From positions 1 to 32,215 of the forward strand of contig CAMJZF010000021.1 of assembly GCA_946410125.1 (NCBI GenBank): a stretch of DNA of 32,215 nucleotides, read 5' to 3'. The notes beneath the pieces were generated by a model. That model was not told the DNA's origin. It ran no database searches and saw nothing but the letters and a program-made list of their open reading frames with translations. Shown here piece by piece: positions 17,618 through 25,280 of this stretch. Numbering within the stretch: the stretch's first letter is position 1; each line of letters begins with the position of its first letter. This stretch comes from an uncultured Prevotellaceae bacterium (GTDB lineage: Bacteria > Bacteroidota > Bacteroidia > Bacteroidales > Muribaculaceae). A program made the position numbers and the translations under genes.

Positions 17618-17652
17618 GGTTCGTTTCGGTTCAATTTGGTTCATTTCGGTTC
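17618..17652 (+). repeat. Phased GGTTC decamer repeat
   Basis: GGTTC recurs at 17618, 17628, 17638 and 17648, exactly 10 bp apart, with alternating GTTTC/AATTT/ATTTC spacers. An inverted copy (GAACC) follows at 17667-17671. One-turn phasing puts all copies on the same face of the helix. Confidence 0.8.
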
Positions 17653-17756
17653 AAAAATCAAAATGCGAACCATTATCAAAACAAGTAGTATAAAACCATA
17701 TAAATACTGATTTTTTGTTAATAAGGTTTAAAATATGGTCTTTCTTAATGAAAACG

Positions 17757-17789
17757 TTTGCCAAAACTAAATAAATTACATTATATTTG
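17757..17789 (+). promoter_or_regulatory. Strong promoter of the candidate small RNA
   Basis: TTTG at 17757-17760 and TATATTTG at 17782-17789 are separated by 21 bp, an exact Bacteroidetes promoter. Transcription should start near 17796. Confidence 0.7.
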
Positions 17790-17795
17790 CATAGA

Positions 17796-17898
17796 AATTG
17801 ATGAAGATATTTCATCATTATATATAACCATCGTAATTAATACATTCCTTTTTAGTTGTCTGCGTCTGCTTTGTTTGAAAAGCGGGCGCAGGTTTTTT
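17796..17898 (+). ncRNA. Candidate small RNA, about 100 nt
   Basis: A consensus promoter and an intrinsic terminator frame about 100 nt without a protein-like reading frame. The predicted RNA has a 5' hairpin (GATGAA pairing with TTCATC, about 17800-17816), an AU-rich single-stranded middle and the terminator stem. I do not recognise it as a known RNA family. It could instead be a leader whose readthrough feeds pafA, 380 bp further on, but pafA has its own promoter. Confidence 0.45.
17860..17898 (+). terminator. Terminator of the candidate small RNA
   Basis: CTGCGTCTGCT (17860-17870) pairs with AGCGGGCGCAG (17881-17891) as an 11-bp stem with two G-T pairs, followed by TTTTTT at 17893-17898. 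Confidence 0.75.
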
Positions 17899-17920
17899 AT
17901 CCAGACATGTCAACCACTAC

Positions 17921-18090
17921 GGCACATCTTCGACGTGCCATTATTCTCGGTTAGCTTATCACACAGTGCCACTCACAGCTCCGCCGTGAACGGCACAATG
18001 TGTTTCGCACAACGCCAAGTCTTCGACTTGTCTCCTCGGCTGGCATCACAGACTACTCACACCATGCTAAGCCTTCGACTTGTCTCCTCG
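17921..18090 (+). repeat. Cluster of short TTCG-centred inverted repeats
   Basis: Small inverted repeats with TTCG or TTTCG in the middle occur at 17921-17939, 17999-18011, 18017-18029 and 18069-18081 (the last with one mismatch). An exact 18-bp direct repeat, CTTCGACTTGTCTCCTCG, is at 18021-18038 and 18073-18090. The stretch is richer in GC than the surrounding intergenic DNA. It resembles repetitive extragenic elements; whether it occurs elsewhere in the genome cannot be seen here. Confidence 0.65.
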
Positions 18091-18205
18091 CAGAGCGTAA
18101 CAGTTCCCCTAAGCTGTATTACAAAACTTGCTTTTATGAATAACAGACGTGGTCCCACAAATTTGGCTACTGAGGTGTTTTTTGGGTAGATGAATTAATC
18201 ATTTT

Positions 18206-18237
18206 TTTGGTGATATGCATTATTATCGCTAACTTTG
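18206..18237 (+). promoter_or_regulatory. Promoter of pafA
   Basis: TTTG at 18206-18209 and TAACTTTG at 18230-18237 are separated by 20 bp. The start codon is at 18276, giving a leader of about 30 nt. No Pho-box-like repeat is evident to me. Confidence 0.7.
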
Positions 18238-18275
18238 GCAGTCAATAAAAATAATAATGTGAAACAAAAAAGCTT

Positions 18276-19754
18276 ATGAAACGATTTCTGATATTAGTTG
18301 CCGTGTGTTGTGCGGCATTAGGCTCTATGGCTCAGATTGAGCGTCCCAAGCTGGTGGTGGGAATAGTAGTAGACCAAATGCGCTGGGACTACCTGTATTA
18401 CTACTATGAGGACTATGGTCCCGACGGCATTAAGCGCCTGCTCAACGAGGGCTACAGCTGTGAGAACACAATGATAAACTATATTCCCACAGTTACCGCT
18501 ATTGGTCACACAAGCCTCTACACCGGCTCGGTGCCTTATTTCCACGGCATAGCAGGCAACGGCTTCATGGTTGACGGCAAACGCGTGTCAAGCACCGACG
18601 ACGATAGCGTGGAAGGCGTGGGCACCGACAGCAACGTAGGAAAGAATTCACCCCGCCTACTCCGTTCCACGACTATTGGCGACGAGCTAAAGCAAGCGTT
18701 AGACTTTGAATGCAAGGTCTTTGGTGTGGCTATCAAGCCCCGCGCTTCGATTCTTCCCGCCGGCCACAGTGCCGATGCCGCCTACTGGTGGGACAGCAAC
18801 GTGGGTCACTTTGTCACCAGCAGTTACTACATGGACCGCCTTCCCAACTGGGTGGAGAAATTCAACCGCAAGTATAACACCGAGCCAAAGTTTGACCTCA
18901 ACACCAGCAATCAAGGCGTGACTTACACCTTCCGCATGGCAGAGGCCATCTTGGAGAACGAAAAGCTTGGCCGAGGCAAGTATACCGACATGCTGTGCGT
19001 GAGTGTTTCATCGACCGATGCCATTGGCCACACCTACAGCACCCGCGGACGAGAGAACTATGAAGTTTTTATGCAACTCGACAAGGAACTGGCACATTTC
19101 TTCAAAGAGCTCGACAAGCAAGTGGGCCGTGGCAACTACTTGCTCTTCCTGAGTGCCGACCACGGCGGAGCACACAACCCCAACTTCATGAACGAGCACA
19201 ATCAGCCTGCAGGCGGCTGGGATGCCAGTGCAGCCCGCAAGAACATGAACCAAGCTATCTTCAATGAATGTGGCGTGCCCAATGCCATCAAAGCCATCTA
19301 TGACTATCGCATCTACCTTGACTATGAAAAGATTGACAGCGTTGATGCCGACGTGGACAAAGTAAAGGAAATTGCCTTAGAAGTGCTTGGCAAGGACGAT
19401 GAACTTGTGGCTGCCGTCGACTATGAGAAGATTCAGGAGGCAAGCATCCCCGACATTCTCAAGGAACGCCTCATCAACGGCTATCATCGCGGTCGCAGTG
19501 GCGACATCGTGGTGATGACCCAGGCAGGGTATCTGCCCTTTAAGGTAAAAAGCGACTATAAAGGCACCACTCACGGTTCGTGGAACCCCTACGACAGCCA
19601 CATTCCACTGGTGTTCATGGGGTGGCACGTTCCACACGGCGAAACCACCAAGCCCACCCGCATCGTTGACCTTGCCCCTACCATCTGCGCCATGCTTCAC
19701 ATCCAGATGCCCAACGCGTGCATTGGCAACCCCATCAGCTTTGACGTGAGATGA
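18276..19754 (+). CDS. pafA: PafA-type alkaline phosphatase
   Basis: An exported enzyme that hydrolyses phosphate monoesters. The 492-residue protein has a signal peptide (1-19, ending SMAQ). Metal and catalytic residues of the PafA family can be matched: Asp33 (VDQMRWDY), the nucleophile Thr74 (PTVTAIGHTS), Asp248 and His252 (STDAIGH), Asp295-His296 (SADHGG) and His433 (THGSWNPYD). Asn95 (AGNGF), Lys154 and Arg156 (IKPRAS) match the residues that set monoesterase specificity in PafA against related phosphodiesterases. PafA enzymes are periplasmic and calcium-independent of phosphate repression in Bacteroidetes studied so far. It heads a run of three exported phosphatases. The length is slightly short for the family. 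Confidence 0.9.
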   Translation: MKRFLILVAVCCAALGSMAQIERPKLVVGIVVDQMRWDYLYYYYEDYGPDGIKRLLNEGYSCENTMINYIPTVTAIGHTSLYTGSVPYFHGIAGNGFMVDGKRVSSTDDDSVEGVGTDSNVGKNSPRLLRSTTIGDELKQALDFECKVFGVAIKPRASILPAGHSADAAYWWDSNVGHFVTSSYYMDRLPNWVEKFNRKYNTEPKFDLNTSNQGVTYTFRMAEAILENEKLGRGKYTDMLCVSVSSTDAIGHTYSTRGRENYEVFMQLDKELAHFFKELDKQVGRGNYLLFLSADHGGAHNPNFMNEHNQPAGGWDASAARKNMNQAIFNECGVPNAIKAIYDYRIYLDYEKIDSVDADVDKVKEIALEVLGKDDELVAAVDYEKIQEASIPDILKERLINGYHRGRSGDIVVMTQAGYLPFKVKSDYKGTTHGSWNPYDSHIPLVFMGWHVPHGETTKPTRIVDLAPTICAMLHIQMPNACIGNPISFDVR

Positions 19755-19820
19755 TTTTGGCGGGCGAAGAGCTTAACAGCCCACTCACTATTTGTAGTTT
19801 GCAAGAGCACTTCACTTATT

Positions 19821-21338
19821 TTGATACCTAAGCTAACATATCGCCTATTTGCATTGTTGTTGATTTTTGGTGTAAACTTCACAGTTCACGCCGAAGATTA
19901 CAACAGCTATCTGGCTGGAGACAAGGTTCCAGATGCTCTTGCCTACTTGCCAACGCCCCCCGACTCGATGCAGATTTTCGGCAACGGCGACTATGTGCGC
20001 TGGATTTGGGGCAAGAGTGTGCGCAACACCCCCCGTGGCGAGCAGGCAAGCAAAGACTCAAAGTATGGCATCATTCGCATGAGCGCCATTTACAGCGAAG
20101 TGCTTGGAATAGAAATCAGCGAGGAAAATACCCCTGCGATTTATCGATTCATGGTCAATTCAGGACTCACTGGAGCAACAAGTGTAGTGACAATGAAACG
20201 AGCCTACTTTCGCAAACGTCCGTTCATGTTGATGAATGAGCCCTTATGGAGTGAGTGGGACACCCATGAAGACCTGGACAACAACAGTTCCTATCCTTCG
20301 TCGCACACCTCTAACGGCTGGGGAACCGCACTTGCCCTCGCCGAGATGGCTCCCCACCTTCAAGACACGATACTGCGCCTTGGACTGGAGTATGGAGTGA
20401 GCCGTGTGATAGTGGGGGCACACTGGCAAAGCGATGTTGATGCAGCGATGCTCACATCGGCGGCGGCAATAGCTCGCGCTCATGCCACCGAGAAATATAT
20501 CGCCCACTTAAATGCCGCCCGAGAAGAATATGCCGCACTCAAGGGTATGACACTTGCCGAAATAGCATCGGGGGACATGCCTAAAGCCGACAAAATACTG
20601 GATGCGCCCTATACATGTGACACCCAGCCATTCTACGGTGACATGTCGCAATATTGGAAAGCAAAGAACGAACGTGACGGCGAGCGAGGAGTAAAAGCCA
20701 TTGCCGATGCCAATCTTGCCGACGATGCCATTGTTGACGGTTTCGCACCCTGTGCCGACATACCAATCTCGGCTACCGAAGCACCACTCATCACTGCGTT
20801 GCTCAAGGCACTGAAAGAACGCCTCATTCTTGATAGCCGAGCCTTGAAAGACTGCTGGTTCAGGAAGAGACCATATATCCAGCTGGAAGAGCCAACATCG
20901 ATTCCCAACGAAGAGAACTTATACCATAACGACTCGTCTTATCCATCGATGCACGCAACAATTGGATGGGGAATAGCACTGGTTCTTGCCGAAGTGATGC
21001 CCGACTGCCAGAATGCCTTGCTCAAACGTGGGTACGATTTTGGCTGGAGCCGTGTGATCACAGGGTATAACTATAACAGCGACGTTCAAGCAGGACGAGT
21101 TATGGCTGCCTGCCTTTTTGCCAAATATCACAATGACCCGTCGTTCCAGTCGGCACTTGATGCCGCCAAGCAAGAATATGCGCAAAAGAAAGCCGATCAG
21201 GGCATTGATGATATTATTTGCCACTCAAGCAACACACCCGGTTACTGGTATTCCCTCTCGGGAATTATCTACCACTCACGCCCAACAGTGCCGGGAATCT
21301 ATATTCATAATGGCGAGAAAGTGAGGATTGGGTATTAG
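19821..21338 (+). CDS. Double-domain class A (PhoN/PAP2-type) acid phosphatase
   Basis: A 505-residue exported protein with two tandem PAP2 domains of the class A nonspecific acid phosphatase type. The signal peptide is residues 1-24. Domain 1 is complete: K126-x6-R133P, PSSH (159-162), SR (194-195), nucleophile His201 and Asp205. Domain 2 keeps K343-x6-R350P, PSMH (375-378) and SR (410-411), but the nucleophile position is Asn417 (SRVITGYNYNSD), so it should be inactive. The C terminus (about 470-505) has a PTVPGIYIHNGEKV tail like that of the gene at 27825. The start is TTG: the frame is open back to the pafA stop without ATG or GTG, and TTG is followed directly by the signal peptide. It lies 66 bp after pafA. 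Confidence 0.88.
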   Translation: MIPKLTYRLFALLLIFGVNFTVHAEDYNSYLAGDKVPDALAYLPTPPDSMQIFGNGDYVRWIWGKSVRNTPRGEQASKDSKYGIIRMSAIYSEVLGIEISEENTPAIYRFMVNSGLTGATSVVTMKRAYFRKRPFMLMNEPLWSEWDTHEDLDNNSSYPSSHTSNGWGTALALAEMAPHLQDTILRLGLEYGVSRVIVGAHWQSDVDAAMLTSAAAIARAHATEKYIAHLNAAREEYAALKGMTLAEIASGDMPKADKILDAPYTCDTQPFYGDMSQYWKAKNERDGERGVKAIADANLADDAIVDGFAPCADIPISATEAPLITALLKALKERLILDSRALKDCWFRKRPYIQLEEPTSIPNEENLYHNDSSYPSMHATIGWGIALVLAEVMPDCQNALLKRGYDFGWSRVITGYNYNSDVQAGRVMAACLFAKYHNDPSFQSALDAAKQEYAQKKADQGIDDIICHSSNTPGYWYSLSGIIYHSRPTVPGIYIHNGEKVRIGY

Positions 21339-21393
21339 GTTAACGGTTAGAGGTTAAAGGTTAAAGGTTAAAGGTTAGAGATTAAAGGTTAGA
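21338..21393 (+). repeat. Heptamer tandem repeat ahead of the second acid phosphatase
   Basis: Eight 7-bp units of the GGTTAAA/GGTTAGA type run from the stop of the first acid phosphatase to three bases before the ATG of the second. The AAAGG core, close to a Shine-Dalgarno sequence, is repeated in it. Confidence 0.9.
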
Positions 21394-21395
21394 GA

Positions 21396-22754
21396 ATGAT
21401 AGGGTTGAAGAAATATTGCTATAGAGTGGCGGTTGTGCTGCTCTTAATGTTGGGAGCGGCAACAGGTCGTGGCAACAACTATGACAACTATTGCAGCAAC
21501 GATGAGATGCCGTCGTTCTTGCCGCTGCCGCCCGACAGTGCCAGCGTGACGCTTGCAAGCGACTTTGCCGGCTGGTCGTGGGGGCATGAGATGCGCAACA
21601 CCACGCGTGGCGAGCAGGCAAGCTGGGAGTCACGCAGGGGCATGGTGCGCATGTGCACCATCTTCGGCGATGTACTTGGCATTGACATTACCGAGGAAAC
21701 CACCCCGGCGATTTATCGCCTCATGTATCGAACAGGGAACACGTGCATGAGCAATGCTGAGGCTGCAATTCCCACCTACCACCGCAAGCGTCCCTACGCG
21801 CTGATGAACGAACCAGTGTGGGGACAGTTTAACTCCCCCGAAGAACTGCAAGACGACAAAAGCTACCCCTCATCGCCCATGGCTTACTGCTGGGGGACAG
21901 CCCTTGCCCTTGCCGAAGTTGCCCCACACCTGCAAGATACCATCCTGAGACGTGGCATGGAATATGGCACAAGCAGTGTCATCACCGGTGCTCACTGGCC
22001 AAGCGATGTTGATGCCGCAATACTCAGCGCCTCGGCTGCTATAGCCCACGTCCACTCCAAAGAGCAATTTCTTGCCGACCTTGCCGCTGCCCGTGAAGAA
22101 TACGTTGCACTGAAAGGCCCTGCCGAGACCAATTCCTACCCATCAATCGTCAAGATACTTGATGCACCACTCGATGCCACCGACTACCGCTTTGCCAGCG
22201 ACGTGGCACAGTATTGGCAACACAAGCCACTGCGAAACACCGAATTATGGACCAAGGCGATTGCCAACGACTCACTCACCGACAGCTACTTGATAGGAAT
22301 GCTTGATGCTTGCACCCCACTGCACTTGAGCCAGAGCGAGACACCAAATATCATTACTTTCATCAAGTTTACAAAATTCCTCCTCAACATCCATGCCACC
22401 ACGCTCAAGAAAAGCATCTTCCGCTTGCGGCCTTACCGCCTGTTTGGTGACAAGATGCCATTTAGCGAACTGTCATGGAAAGCGAATGTCGAGTCGTCTT
22501 ATCCATCACGCCATGCCATGATTGGCTGGGGCATGGCGCTGGCACTTACCGAGGTCATGCCCGACTGTCAAGACGCGATTTTAAAAGCCGGATATGACTA
22601 CGGCACCAGCCGAATGTTTTTAGGCGCAAGTTACGCCAGCGACCTTCAAGCCGCCAGGGTTATTGCATCTTGTGATCTTGCAAAGCTGCACACCATTTCG
22701 GTCTTCAGCATTCTGTTGCAGCGTGCAAAAGAGGAATATCAGCTAAAAAAATGA
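21396..22754 (+). CDS. Degenerate double-domain class A acid phosphatase homologue
   Basis: A 452-residue exported paralogue of the upstream gene with the same two-domain plan. The signal peptide is about residues 1-24. Neither domain has a full PAP2 signature. Domain 1 keeps R132P, the nucleophile His200 and Asp204, but has Ile125 for Lys, Pro161 for the His of PSSH, and Ser194 for Arg. Domain 2 keeps K338-x6-R345P, PSRH (370-373) and SR (405-406) but has Ser412 for the nucleophile His. The reading frame is intact, so it is expressed as a protein rather than an obvious pseudogene. A binding or non-catalytic role is possible. It lacks the C-terminal tail of its neighbour. Confidence 0.85.
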   Translation: MIGLKKYCYRVAVVLLLMLGAATGRGNNYDNYCSNDEMPSFLPLPPDSASVTLASDFAGWSWGHEMRNTTRGEQASWESRRGMVRMCTIFGDVLGIDITEETTPAIYRLMYRTGNTCMSNAEAAIPTYHRKRPYALMNEPVWGQFNSPEELQDDKSYPSSPMAYCWGTALALAEVAPHLQDTILRRGMEYGTSSVITGAHWPSDVDAAILSASAAIAHVHSKEQFLADLAAAREEYVALKGPAETNSYPSIVKILDAPLDATDYRFASDVAQYWQHKPLRNTELWTKAIANDSLTDSYLIGMLDACTPLHLSQSETPNIITFIKFTKFLLNIHATTLKKSIFRLRPYRLFGDKMPFSELSWKANVESSYPSRHAMIGWGMALALTEVMPDCQDAILKAGYDYGTSRMFLGASYASDLQAARVIASCDLAKLHTISVFSILLQRAKEEYQLKK

Positions 22755-22770
22755 TTGGTTTTGGATTGCA

Positions 22771-24054
22771 TTAATATTCTACAATCCTGTTGATGAAGTG
22801 ACGGCGCACGTCGGTCCAGTGATAATAGGGAGCGCAATCGGTATCGAGCGGCAAAGTAGCCTCATGCTCATTAAGCAATATTTTCACCAGGATGTCATCA
22901 CTGCCAGGCTTGCGATAGTATACCATCTGGATGTTGGCAGCCATAGGGAACACCTCATAGGAGCGCCAATGATCGCTGAGCGATGACAAGTCGGTGGTGG
23001 AATAATCCATACCATTCAAACCCATAAGGCACACGACAGGCAGCACCACACTCTCGTGACCGAAACGCAAGACAGCACTATTCCCACCCTTAATGATTGC
23101 CGCATCGGCAGCCTCCACGAAATTCCTGAGCAAGTGACGTCGAGCCAACGCCCCGGTATAGTTGGTGAGCGGAGTATTGCCAGCGTAGGTATACCAGCGT
23201 GCGTTGTTCAGCGTCCAAAAGTCGGTAGCATCGTCAACCGAGAATACCCCTGAGTACAAGTCCATACCATCAAAGGCATGATGGCTCTGCATGTTGCTCA
23301 CCACGTCGAAGAGCGTGTTTTCAAACTTGAAGCTGTCGATGCTGTCGCGCACAAACTTCTTGTCGTTAAAAAGCCTTGAAGTCATCCTTTCAAGTTTCTT
23401 GTCGGTGAAAATGTGGTCTCTCAGCTTGTCGACAATGGGCCGAGTAAGCCTTTGAGCATTAGTAGCGACCGTGTCGTGATAATTCATGTAATACATGTCA
23501 TGCTCACTGGCATCGATGGTGATGCGCAAGTTAGGATTCAGCGACTTGAGCATGTCAGTTTCATTAAGCATCGACAAGATGCAGCGAATGACTATTGTTG
23601 ACCTGGCATCGACAGTAGCGTCACCCTCCCAAATTTCAGGGAAATTCTGGAACATGCGCCGCGCAATGCCTTGATGCTGCTCGGCTCCAACATCACTCAA
23701 CTCGCCCAGTCGCTTTTCGGAAGCGGCAAGCATTAACCTACAAGCCTCCAGCACTTCCTTGCCACGCTTAGTGAGCTTGCCGTTGCGCTCGCCTTTAGCC
23801 AACTGCTCCACTGGGATGATGTAGTCGTTGGGATTTATCAGCCATCGGCTGCCGTGACGGCCATAGTGGTTCATGAAAAAAGGCTTATAGCCTTCGGGGG
23901 CCGGAGTGAGCTTAGGCAAGTCTTTATCGGGATAGGCATAATAGTTGTTGGCACTGCGAAGGATGTTTTCTTTAAAAACCTCGCGGACACTGTTTTGTGC
24001 CTGAATGCCAGCCACAACAGCCAGTGCTATAACAAACCAAAATAATCTTTTCAT
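22771..24054 (-). CDS. Exported histidine acid phosphatase, MINPP/phytase-like
   Basis: A 427-residue branch-2 histidine phosphatase with a signal peptide ending GIQAQ (1-20). The catalytic RHGxR motif is at 66-70 (YGRHGSR), where His67 forms the phosphohistidine. The proton-donor region is GHES (His333, Glu334). The family includes multiple inositol polyphosphate phosphatases and phytases; Bacteroides homologues break down inositol hexaphosphate. The exact substrate here is inferred. It is convergent with the acid phosphatases (16-bp gap) and 63 bp downstream of manA on the same strand, so it may share that transcript. Confidence 0.85.
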   Translation of the reverse strand: MKRLFWFVIALAVVAGIQAQNSVREVFKENILRSANNYYAYPDKDLPKLTPAPEGYKPFFMNHYGRHGSRWLINPNDYIIPVEQLAKGERNGKLTKRGKEVLEACRLMLAASEKRLGELSDVGAEQHQGIARRMFQNFPEIWEGDATVDARSTIVIRCILSMLNETDMLKSLNPNLRITIDASEHDMYYMNYHDTVATNAQRLTRPIVDKLRDHIFTDKKLERMTSRLFNDKKFVRDSIDSFKFENTLFDVVSNMQSHHAFDGMDLYSGVFSVDDATDFWTLNNARWYTYAGNTPLTNYTGALARRHLLRNFVEAADAAIIKGGNSAVLRFGHESVVLPVVCLMGLNGMDYSTTDLSSLSDHWRSYEVFPMAANIQMVYYRKPGSDDILVKILLNEHEATLPLDTDCAPYYHWTDVRRHFINRIVEY

Positions 24055-24117
24055 TATAAAGGAATTAAAGTATAAAAATAAGTGTTGTTTCTTGATTTAT
24101 GAATTGTGTGAGTGCCA

Positions 24118-25101
24118 CTAAACTGTTGCGGTGATGATGGTTGCCTGCCCTTTAATGTTGAGAGCACTCACACATGCAGGCACCAGAACCGACTCACCAC
24201 GCCGCAAAGACGTGAGCTGGCTTGTGCCATGGTCGATTGTGACACTGCCATCAATGCACATCATGCACAGGAACGCATCATGCGGAGTGCGCAGAAGGTA
24301 GTCGCCACGGACCATGATTCGGTCAACATCAAAGAAGATGCTGTTGATGAGAGAAATCTTCCCTGCCCTATCGGGGTAATGGCGCAGGCAGTCGCTGCTC
24401 ACGGTAAAGTCGATGGCATCGAGAGCCAGGTCGGTGTGTAGCTCACGAGGCTTGCCATTGCTGTCGATGCGATCATAGTCGTAGACGCGATAGGTAATAT
24501 CACTTGACTGCTGCACCTCGAGCAACAGGTTTCCCGCACCAATAGAATGAATGCGCCCCGAAGGCAGAAAGAAAATATCACCCTCATGGGTGTAGTGCCG
24601 GGCAAGCACGTCAAGGAGCGTGCCGTTGGCCATGTGCTGCAGATACTCCTTGGGAGTGATAGTGCGGCTCATGCCCGCAAGCAACGAGGCACCCTGACCT
24701 GCGTCGATGATATACCACATCTCGGTCTTTCCCCTGCAGTTGTGCCGCCGTCGCGCAAGGTCGTCATCGGGATGCACCTGCACCGAAAGGTCTTTACTGG
24801 CATCAATGAATTTCACCAGCAGAGGAAATTCGTTGCCATACTTGCGATAGACTCTGTTTCCAACCACTTGACCTTTATAGCGAGTGATGAGCTGCCGCAG
24901 AGTGGTTCCTGCGTGCTCCCCCTCGGCAACCACGCTCTCATGGTTTTTAAGACCTGATATTTCCCAGCTCTCACCCACATTGTGCCTATCGAGCACTATG
25001 CCCTTGAAGGCGGCAATCTTGTCACCTCCCCACAACACCGACTTTAAGTTCAAGTGAAACTTAAACAACTGAGGACGTAATATTTCGTTTATCGCAGGCA
25101 T
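24118..25101 (-). CDS. manA: Mannose-6-phosphate isomerase, class I
   Basis: A cytoplasmic zinc enzyme that interconverts mannose 6-phosphate and fructose 6-phosphate. With the start at 25101 it has 327 residues, usual for the short type I form. Zinc ligands are visible in QVHPDD, in the Glu of KTEMWYI, and in the His of SGRIHSIGAG; the LLEVQQSSDITYRVYDYDR segment is diagnostic. The frame is open for 18 more codons upstream, but a TAAATTTG promoter element (25126-25133) lies inside that extension, so translation must begin at 25101. The histidine phosphatase gene follows 63 bp later. Confidence 0.93.
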   Translation of the reverse strand: MPAINEILRPQLFKFHLNLKSVLWGGDKIAAFKGIVLDRHNVGESWEISGLKNHESVVAEGEHAGTTLRQLITRYKGQVVGNRVYRKYGNEFPLLVKFIDASKDLSVQVHPDDDLARRRHNCRGKTEMWYIIDAGQGASLLAGMSRTITPKEYLQHMANGTLLDVLARHYTHEGDIFFLPSGRIHSIGAGNLLLEVQQSSDITYRVYDYDRIDSNGKPRELHTDLALDAIDFTVSSDCLRHYPDRAGKISLINSIFFDVDRIMVRGDYLLRTPHDAFLCMMCIDGSVTIDHGTSQLTSLRRGESVLVPACVSALNIKGQATIITATV

Positions 25102-25125
25102 GTTTTCGGCTTCTAAATCAAAATG

Positions 25126-25133
25126 CAAATTTA
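25126..25133 (-). promoter_or_regulatory. -7 element of the manA promoter
   Basis: On the minus strand this reads TAAATTTG. It would start transcription near 25119, about 18 nt before the manA start codon at 25101. No well-placed TTG lies upstream. Confidence 0.5.
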
Positions 25134-25237
25134 CATAGAAATTCTGTAAAATCACCTTATTAATCCCAAAAACGGCATTAAGAATAAAAAAAACTTAACA
25201 ATTCATTAATTTGTGAGAAATATCAAAATATATAAAC

Positions 25238-25245
25238 TACCTTTG
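25238..25245 (+). promoter_or_regulatory. -7 element upstream of the 225-residue gene
   Basis: TACCTTTG matches the TAnnTTTG consensus, 36 bp before the start codon. The nearest TTG is 24 bp upstream, so the -33 part is weak. Confidence 0.5.
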
Positions 25246-25280
25246 CACTGCTTTTTTCGAAAAAAACAAAAACAAGAGTC

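Larger units (their letters stand above)
17518..18275. other. 758-bp gene-free region with repeats and candidate small RNA
   Basis: This stretch holds phased GGTTC decamers (17618-17652), a consensus promoter (17757-17789), a terminator 70-110 nt later (17860-17898), a cluster of small TTCG-centred hairpins (17921-18090) and the pafA promoter (18206-18237). A 143-residue open frame at 17758-18189 spans promoter, terminator and hairpins and has no protein-like composition, so I do not call it a gene. Confidence 0.65.

Noticed and set aside
17758-18189. 143-residue plus-strand open frame in the large gene-free region
   Set aside because: It starts inside the -33 element of a consensus promoter and runs through an intrinsic terminator and hairpin repeats; its composition is not protein-like.
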